The notes under the pieces: generated by a model | Told to the model about the DNA's origin: nothing | What the model saw: the letters and a program-made list of their open reading frames with translations, nothing else | Database searches by the model: none | Shown here: positions 59,027 to 64,000 of the stretch, in pieces | Layout: every line of letters starts with the position of its first letter | Position numbering within the stretch: position 1 is the first letter of the stretch | Assembly (NCBI RefSeq): GCF_005844085.1 | Contig: NZ_VCDI01000003.1 | Span: forward strand, 458,374-522,373 | Direction: 5' to 3' | Source of the DNA: Lichenicoccus roseus | GTDB lineage: Bacteria > Pseudomonadota > Alphaproteobacteria > Acetobacterales > Acetobacteraceae | DNA length: 64,000 bases | Made by a program: the position numbers and the translations under genes

Positions 59027-59517
59027 TCAGATCGGTTGAACCGCCCAGCTCAGGCTAGACCAGTCGAACACGCCGCCGTCGATCTCACCCAGGCAGACAC
59101 AGCAGGCAAGCCGACGCACGGCCGACATTGCCAGGATCTCCGGCCACGGCACCCCGTTGCTGAGCAGATACATCATCTGCATGAGCAGGGAGTGCCGACT
59201 TAGTTTTTTGCGGTGTCGAGCTCGTCGGTCATCGTCGCGTCGGAAATCGGCTCGGGATAGTGTGCCAACGCCAGGGCATCCATTCCGGCGTTGCCGACCT
59301 TGCGGGCCAGTTCTCGGACGGCTTCCTTGGTCCGCGGCATCAAAATCGGCTTGCCGTCGATCGCGCTCACCGAGCAGATCATCAGGGCGTAGCGCATCCA
59401 GGCCTCCGAGCCCGCCGCGGGCCCGGCAGCCTCGAGCAGATCGAGCATGTCTGCCGGCGTTGACGCCAGCAGGGAAAACTTCCTGCCATCGCCGCTGTCG
59501 ATTTCGGATGGGAGCAT
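59027..59517 (-). CDS. Tail assembly chaperone, predicted -1 frameshift product
   Basis: The long form made when ribosomes slip back one base at A-AAA-AAC (59203-59209). The 105 residues of the zero-frame protein are followed by 58 residues read from CTA AGT CGG to a TGA at 59027-59029. The extension (for example LLMQMMYLLSNGVPWPEIL) is protein-like, with a hydrophobic helix and a Cys pair (CCVC). Nearly all long-tailed phages make such a G/GT-type pair just before the tape measure; this is its expected position. It is a prediction, but site, spacing and the open -1 frame all agree. Confidence 0.75.
59200..59517 (-). CDS. Tail assembly chaperone, zero-frame product (gp41-like)
   Basis: A 105-residue mostly helical protein (TPADMLDLLEAAGPAAGSEAWMRYAL and KPILMPRTKEAVRELARKV), in the position of the Mu gp41/lambda G chaperone between tube and tape measure. 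The ATG at 59517 has AGGA 6 nt upstream. It stops with GCA AAA AAC TAA, so the slippery heptamer abuts the stop codon. Confidence 0.85.
   Translation of the reverse strand: MLPSEIDSGDGRKFSLLASTPADMLDLLEAAGPAAGSEAWMRYALMICSVSAIDGKPILMPRTKEAVRELARKVGNAGMDALALAHYPEPISDATMTDELDTAKN
59203..59209 (-). promoter_or_regulatory. Slippery heptamer for -1 ribosomal frameshifting
   Basis: A AAA AAC in the zero frame of the chaperone gene, the strongest class of X XXY YYZ slip site, immediately followed by the TAA stop. After the shift the next codons are CTA AGT CGG. A stem-loop or pseudoknot downstream is not obvious by eye; the stop codon itself can promote the shift. Confidence 0.8.
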
Positions 59518-59518
59518 A

Positions 59519-59944
59519 TCAGATCCTGTTCCTCTGGCTGGCAAAGAAGTTGATTGTCTGAGTGACGATGGCCTCCGCCTTGTAGGTCCCCGAGTTGCTC
59601 AGGGTGAGCGCAACCCCGGTGAACTCGTAGGTGCTGGTCGACCCGTCGGTTTCGTTGACATACTGGTAGATCGTCCCGGACCCGATGATACCCGCATTCC
59701 AGAACGCGGCCTCGATGGCGACGATGAGGTCGTCGAGTGCCGAGGACCCACGGTCGATATGGAACTGGCCACGCCACCCCGCTGGCGTATTGAACTCGAC
59801 CGGCACGCTGTTGAGCGGATCGGACCGCTGCAGCTTGACCTGTTGCTCCGCCTGAAAGCCCACGACATCACGCAAGTCGATGCGGATGCCGTTCCACAGC
59901 AGCACGACCTGACAGTCGCGTCCGATGCTATAGGGATTGCCCAA
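59519..59944 (-). CDS. Phage tail tube protein
   Basis: A 141-residue beta-rich protein that follows the sheath and precedes the chaperone, the place of the tube protein (Mu gp40/M). It contains the strand-rich SVPVEFNTPAGWRGQFHID and YVNETDGSTSTYEF. The start is TTG with GAGGAT upstream. Identification is mainly by order and size. Confidence 0.75.
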   Translation of the reverse strand: MGNPYSIGRDCQVVLLWNGIRIDLRDVVGFQAEQQVKLQRSDPLNSVPVEFNTPAGWRGQFHIDRGSSALDDLIVAIEAAFWNAGIIGSGTIYQYVNETDGSTSTYEFTGVALTLSNSGTYKAEAIVTQTINFFASQRNRI

Positions 59945-60027
59945 GGTTGATCCTCAATTCGTTGATCGCGGCGAGGCCGGCAAGGCCCGGCGCCGCCAAG
60001 GCATTGACAGGGGCGGCGTGAAGCCGG

Positions 60028-61608
60028 CTACCGGATCGAGGGAGTCTGGCTCGATGTGATGGTGACGCCCTGCCCGCCTTGCAGATTGACGATGAACTTC
60101 TCGTTGATCCCCTGGTACTGGATCTGCACGTCGGCCTGTACGTAGCCAAGGGAAGTGCGAGCAGCCGGGTTGTTCGTGGTTCCACAGACGACGGCGTAGG
60201 GGATCGACCCATCCACCGAGCCCAGGATCCCCTGCCCGACCAGGTTCGACAGGAACCCGAGCAAGGTCGCTCGAACATTCGACAGGAGGGTGGAATTGAT
60301 CACGCTGCCGACGTAACGTCCCATCCCCGCAGCCAGCGTCTGGGCGATGAAGTTGGTCATCCGCGTGTATGCATCCGACGCGATCACGAAGTTGGTCGAG
60401 CTGTTATGGCCGCAACGGATTGCCCAGTATGCGCCACCTGGAGCAGGGTTGCAGATCACGTCGATGCCCGCGGAGAACAGGGCCTGCAATTCGACGGACG
60501 AATAGGTCGTCGTCTGCCCGCTGGAGGACAACCCGCTTTTCTGGCTCCCGATGATGCCGGACAGTTGCTTGTTCAAGCCCGACTGCTCGGGTGACAGGTT
60601 GACGAGGCAGCCGGCAACAAATCCCAACGGACTGACCATCCGGGTCTGGCTGTTGTCGCTATCATACCAGTAGAGCCAGTCTCCGAACATCATCTTCAGG
60701 GCGTAGGAGTCGATGCCGAAACTCTGCTTGCTCTCGATCGCACTGACGATGCTGTCGCCGCTTGCACCGCAGGCGATCATGTAGATGCCCTCCTGCAGAC
60801 CGAATGCACTCATTGCCGACCATGCCGTGGGGTCGGTGCAGTCCGCCAGCAGTGCTACCGCGCATCCCTGCCCCCTGAGGGCGAACATCCCGGTCCGGGA
60901 GAGCCCGTCCATGCCGACGAGGGCGGCCGAGGCAATCCCGGTGACGCCGTCAGTCCCCCCCATCAGGGACTGGTTGCCGATCATCGCTGGCGCGATTGCA
61001 GTCCCCGCGCCGAGTGTCGCAAGACAGAGCTGCGACGGGCCGCGCATAGGCCCGGTTCCGACGTTCACGGCCAACACCATGTTGGACCAGAGATTGGCCG
61101 GCCCGCCTCCTCCCGCGATGTTGTCGAACACCTCGGGCAACATGCCGGGAACCTGAAGAGTCAATTTCCAGCTGTTGGCGCTGGTGCCGCCCGCGAGCAC
61201 GATGGCGATCTGGTTTCCCCGGCTTCCAGTGCAGATCGCGGTCAGCAGCAACGGGTAGTTGCCGGCGACAGCGCTGTAAAGCACCGCGTAGTTGGCGGCG
61301 GTATCAGTGCCGTCAGTGACCCGCACACCGACCAGCGCGGAGGCGCCCTGGTCGATCGCGCAGGAAGCCGGAGTTCCCATATCGAACCCGCGCACGAGAA
61401 CTGCTCCGAAGGCGGCATTGTAGCCGGCAAGGCTGCCGAACAGCACCGGCTGATCGACCGGCCCCCAGCTTGCCGTTCCGACGATGCCAAGCAGGTCGCT
61501 GGGAACTCCGTTGAGACTGAGCGCCTGCGGGGATGTGATCTGCACATACAGATCTGGAACGACAAGCGCCGCGGTGTTGAGTGCACCGGACTGCGTGATT
61601 TGTACCAT
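60028..61608 (-). CDS. Phage contractile tail sheath protein
   Basis: A 526-residue sheath protein, the hallmark of a contractile tail. The N-terminus PDLYVQITSPQALSLNGVPSDLLGIVGTASWGP and the C-terminal SIPYAVVCGTTNN and INEKFIVNLQGG blocks match the family. Its subunits wrap the tube and contract on receptor binding. Later genes of the module follow in Mu/P2-like order. Confidence 0.95.
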   Translation of the reverse strand: MVQITQSGALNTAALVVPDLYVQITSPQALSLNGVPSDLLGIVGTASWGPVDQPVLFGSLAGYNAAFGAVLVRGFDMGTPASCAIDQGASALVGVRVTDGTDTAANYAVLYSAVAGNYPLLLTAICTGSRGNQIAIVLAGGTSANSWKLTLQVPGMLPEVFDNIAGGGGPANLWSNMVLAVNVGTGPMRGPSQLCLATLGAGTAIAPAMIGNQSLMGGTDGVTGIASAALVGMDGLSRTGMFALRGQGCAVALLADCTDPTAWSAMSAFGLQEGIYMIACGASGDSIVSAIESKQSFGIDSYALKMMFGDWLYWYDSDNSQTRMVSPLGFVAGCLVNLSPEQSGLNKQLSGIIGSQKSGLSSSGQTTTYSSVELQALFSAGIDVICNPAPGGAYWAIRCGHNSSTNFVIASDAYTRMTNFIAQTLAAGMGRYVGSVINSTLLSNVRATLLGFLSNLVGQGILGSVDGSIPYAVVCGTTNNPAARTSLGYVQADVQIQYQGINEKFIVNLQGGQGVTITSSQTPSIR

Positions 61609-61620
61609 GTTCGCGATGCC

Positions 61621-61791
61621 TCACTCAGCCTGGACAGGAGAAGGCTGTGGCAGCCGGGTCCGGACCACCAGGGACGCGTTGCCGCCCCCGAGGATGGCGG
61701 CGATCACGGCCGGATCGGTCAGGAGTTGCCCGCGAAAGTATGGTCCGAAGGCGTGCAGAACGACAAGCGCATCTGGGTGGACGTCGGTCAT
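61621..61791 (-). CDS. Small hypothetical protein between terminator fusion and sheath
   Basis: A 56-residue frame with ATG and GGGAA upstream, 10 nt after the fusion gene and 12 nt before sheath. It has GC-rich third positions and a plausible helical segment (LLTDPAVIAAILGGG). Mu gp38 is a small protein in a comparable place. Function unknown. Confidence 0.55.
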   Translation of the reverse strand: MTDVHPDALVVLHAFGPYFRGQLLTDPAVIAAILGGGNASLVVRTRLPQPSPVQAE

Positions 61792-61801
61792 GATGTTCCC
61801 G

Positions 61802-63712
61802 TCAGGAGATGAGTGCGATGGAGGGCTGCTTCGACTTCTCGACAGCCGCAGCGATGGCAGCGGATGTCGCGGCGCATCGATCAAGATCAGGTCCGGCGGG
61901 ACTGAATGTCGGCATAAGCCAGCCACCTTCGGCCAGCTCGTTCCATGCATAGATCAGTCCGACCTGAGCTGGACATGCCGCGCTGTAAGTCCCGACCGCC
62001 TCGACCAGTTCGACCACGTGGGATCCCAGTTCGGCAGCCGACGCGGTGTCGTAGTAGTTGAGCGGCGTCAGGTCGGGCGGGATTGGGTAAAAGGCTTGCG
62101 GCGTTTCTATCAACGGCCGCTGGTCCCAACCTGTCATGGCGGTTGGCACCATCGGGAATCCGGTGGCCGCCCTCGCCGCCCAGTCCTGCCGTGCGGCGAG
62201 CCGCAGTGCCGAATATGGCTGCGGTGCGCCGTTCAACCTCGGCGTCGCGTAGGCACCGGCTGCATCCGCACCTACGGCAGTCGCCTTGGCGGTATTGTCG
62301 TAATCCGCGAGAGCCGCACCGGAAAGCCACACGACATAGGGGTTGGCTGCGCCCGCCGCCTGCACCTGTGTTCTCACCAATGCGATAGCTGCAGCGACAC
62401 CACCTGGCGGCAAGCCGGCGATCTGGCCTGCAGAGGCGTCCAGAACAAGATAGAGCGGCCTGCCCCCGAGTACCGTCATGTAGCCGCCCTGCGTCATCAT
62501 CGAGATGTCGCGCAGCAGGGACGGCTGATCCTCGCCACCGGATCCCCAATTCGAAGTCTGCCCGAGCATGCAGAATTTCAACCGCGGTCGATAGGCGCTC
62601 GAAAGGTAGAGGCTCAGCGCGAGGCTCAGACTGTCATCAGGTCGATAGCTGTCGAATGCCCAGAAGGCCAGGCCAGCCGCGATCGCCGACACGATCTCAG
62701 CATCGATCGTTGACTGGGTTGCCACCGGCCAGGAAGCCAGTCCCGCGTCGACGGACGCATCAGACGGAAGCCGAAAATTGAATTCCGGCGGCGACAGCAC
62801 GACAGCGAGTTGCTGATCGACCCCGTTCGACGGATCGTACCAGGCATCGAAGCGGATTGCGCCAAGAGGTGGGACGACCAGCCGCGAAGGCGGCGCCAGG
62901 CAGCTGAACCCCTGCTCGATGCCACCGCTCTGCAGCGTGCCAATGCCGAACATCATCTGTGCGCTGGTCATGCGCAGCGTCGTTGCATACTCGACGGTGT
63001 AGTTCAGGATACGCCTGTAGAGGATGGCGTTCTGGGATTCATCCGTCTCGGCGCTGCTATGGTAGGTCAGCCGCGCCGACGTTCCATCGGCCAATGATAA
63101 CCAGTCGATCGGAGCAAGATAATTATCGATGGCACTGGCGAGGACGTCGCGGCCTGCCGGCGTCGGGCACCAGACCGACACCATGAGGCCCTGTTCCTGG
63201 CGCCGGGTTTCCATCTCTGCAATACCGCTGCCGGTGATCCTGGCCTGCAGCGTTCTCGCCGCGGTGACGGTAATGACGCTGCCCTGACTGGCCGCCGAGG
63301 GTAGCAGCGCGGCAAGCATCGTCGCGGTGCTGGCCGATCCGTCGGCAGCCGTCAGCGTATAGGCGTATCCGACACCGTCGACAATCAAGCCAACGGTCTG
63401 GCCTGCGCCGCCGGAGCCACCGAGCGTTGCCTGCATTCCATCGACGCTGATGGTCATCGTCGATACAGTTGTCGAGATCGTCCGCCAGTGCCTGGCGTAG
63501 CGCGAGGTATCGCGTGTCGAGTTGGCCCTGCTGAACACGGTCACGTTCTGCATGCCGTTCTGCAGGTCGGCGTTGAGCGTCTTGTTGATCGGCCAGCCCC
63601 TGAAGATCTTGATCGTGGGGCCCGTAATGCTAGGGGAGCCGACGCCATCCGGATATGTCGCCGCGAGGATCAGCCCGCAGAGTGCCTCCTCGACATCGGA
63701 TATGTCCGCCAC
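61802..63712 (-). CDS. Tail-terminator-like protein fused to GH99/WbsX-like hydrolase domain
   Basis: A 636-residue fusion. Residues about 1-215 start MADISDVEEALCGLILAATYPDG and resemble the neck or tail-terminator proteins found before sheath genes. Residues about 275-610 look like a glycan-acting TIM barrel: IRFDAWYDPSNG, then SNWGSGGEDQP, and WNELAEGGW at about 590-598, which matches the WN-E-W/L-xEG signature of GH99/WbsX-like hydrolase domains. The start is GTG at 63712. The glycosidase role is inferred; the catalytic residues were not verified. Confidence 0.7.
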   Translation of the reverse strand: MADISDVEEALCGLILAATYPDGVGSPSITGPTIKIFRGWPINKTLNADLQNGMQNVTVFSRANSTRDTSRYARHWRTISTTVSTMTISVDGMQATLGGSGGAGQTVGLIVDGVGYAYTLTAADGSASTATMLAALLPSAASQGSVITVTAARTLQARITGSGIAEMETRRQEQGLMVSVWCPTPAGRDVLASAIDNYLAPIDWLSLADGTSARLTYHSSAETDESQNAILYRRILNYTVEYATTLRMTSAQMMFGIGTLQSGGIEQGFSCLAPPSRLVVPPLGAIRFDAWYDPSNGVDQQLAVVLSPPEFNFRLPSDASVDAGLASWPVATQSTIDAEIVSAIAAGLAFWAFDSYRPDDSLSLALSLYLSSAYRPRLKFCMLGQTSNWGSGGEDQPSLLRDISMMTQGGYMTVLGGRPLYLVLDASAGQIAGLPPGGVAAAIALVRTQVQAAGAANPYVVWLSGAALADYDNTAKATAVGADAAGAYATPRLNGAPQPYSALRLAARQDWAARAATGFPMVPTAMTGWDQRPLIETPQAFYPIPPDLTPLNYYDTASAAELGSHVVELVEAVGTYSAACPAQVGLIYAWNELAEGGWLMPTFSPAGPDLDRCAATSAAIAAAVEKSKQPSIALIS

Positions 63713-63757
63713 ACCGTCGCCCCCCGGTTGAGTGCTCGTCCCAGAGCAGGATGATCG

Positions 63758-64000
63758 TCAGCTCGTCGCCAACCCGACGATAAGCTTCCAGCCGAAGTCG
63801 GTCGTCTCGAAGCTCATGATGGTATAGTTCGCAACGTTCTGATCCTGCAGCTCAAGTCCCGGCCCAATCGTGAATCCGGGAATCGCTGGCAGGAAGACTT
63901 CGAAATATGCGGCACGCGTATCGCTAGGCAGCTTGGTGACGTCCTGCTCGCCACGGTTCTTCGCGAGCATGCTCGCCGGCCAGCCGCTGGCGACGAGTAG
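63758..64000 (-). CDS. Hypothetical phage structural protein, 5' end outside the window
   Basis: The C-terminal 80 residues of a protein whose frame is open through the window edge; an ATG at 63970 is internal or an alternative start. The sequence is beta-rich and ends GWKLIVGLATS. It lies 45 nt before the terminator-fusion gene and is probably a head-tail joining or neck protein. I do not recognise the family. Confidence 0.5.
   Translation of the reverse strand, partial: LLVASGWPASMLAKNRGEQDVTKLPSDTRAAYFEVFLPAIPGFTIGPGLELQDQNVANYTIMSFETTDFGWKLIVGLATS

Overview
This is a GC-rich stretch of chromosome from an alphaproteobacterium, most likely Rhodospirillales/Acetobacteraceae. The evidence is gene content and order: dusB-ntrB-ntrC-ntrY-ntrX-hfq-hflX in series, a fused ispDF, the F1-ATPase assembly factor ATP12, and a prkA-yeaH-spoVR cluster. 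I saw no rRNA, tRNA, CRISPR array or insertion sequence. All calls come from reading the sequence; no database search was run.

Layout. 1-6.4 kb: the 5' part of a GT-C glycosyltransferase, a small Cys-rich lipoprotein, a GntR-type regulator divergent from uronate isomerase uxaC (with a palindrome between them), an SPFH protein, a beta-keto acid cleavage enzyme and a diguanylate cyclase. 6.4-12.5 kb: a Pmp3-like peptide, then the overlapping chain rarA-rluC-asmA-ATP12. 12.5-17.4 kb: nitroreductase, OPT-type transporter and an exported S9 dipeptidyl peptidase, apparently a peptide-use group. 17.4-28.4 kb: ispDF on the minus strand, then the plus-strand dusB/nitrogen-regulation block ending in hfq and hflX. 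The hfq leader carries three tandem hairpins. 28.5-44.9 kb: an IMPase-family enzyme, then a long minus-strand run. Read in transcription order, from high to low coordinates, it holds a repeat protein, mltB-rlpA-dac (cell wall), tmk-holB-metG-tatD-metallo-hydrolase (replication and housekeeping), prkA-yeaH-spoVR (stress kinase group), a PAP2/inositolphosphotransferase-like membrane enzyme and mazG. 45.3-50.2 kb: a DedA protein overlapping an ATP-grasp enzyme, an orphan MlaD, uppP, an SGNH hydrolase and a small glycosyltransferase that appears to use a CTG start.

50.1-64.0 kb: a minus-strand contractile (Mu/P2-like) phage tail module that runs off the window end. In transcription order it holds an unknown partial gene, a tail-terminator-like protein fused to a glycoside-hydrolase-like TIM barrel, a 56-residue protein, sheath, tube, tail-assembly chaperone, a protein in the tape-measure slot, a DNA-circularisation-like protein, a LysM-like tail X peptide, late-control D hub, baseplate V, gp25/W-like, baseplate J, a gp48-like protein with a carbohydrate-binding-like C-terminus, a glycine-rich fibre and a GH108-type lysozyme.

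The most notable observations are all in the tail module. The chaperone gene ends in a perfect A-AAA-AAC slippery heptamer directly before its stop, and a -1 shift opens a 58-codon extension (programmed frameshift). Several components look glycan-directed: the hydrolase fusion, the binding domain and the Gly-rich fibre. The tape-measure slot holds a short, Arg/Pro/Gly/Ser-rich protein without clear membrane segments. No capsid, terminase or integrase gene is visible, so prophage and tailocin cannot be told apart here.
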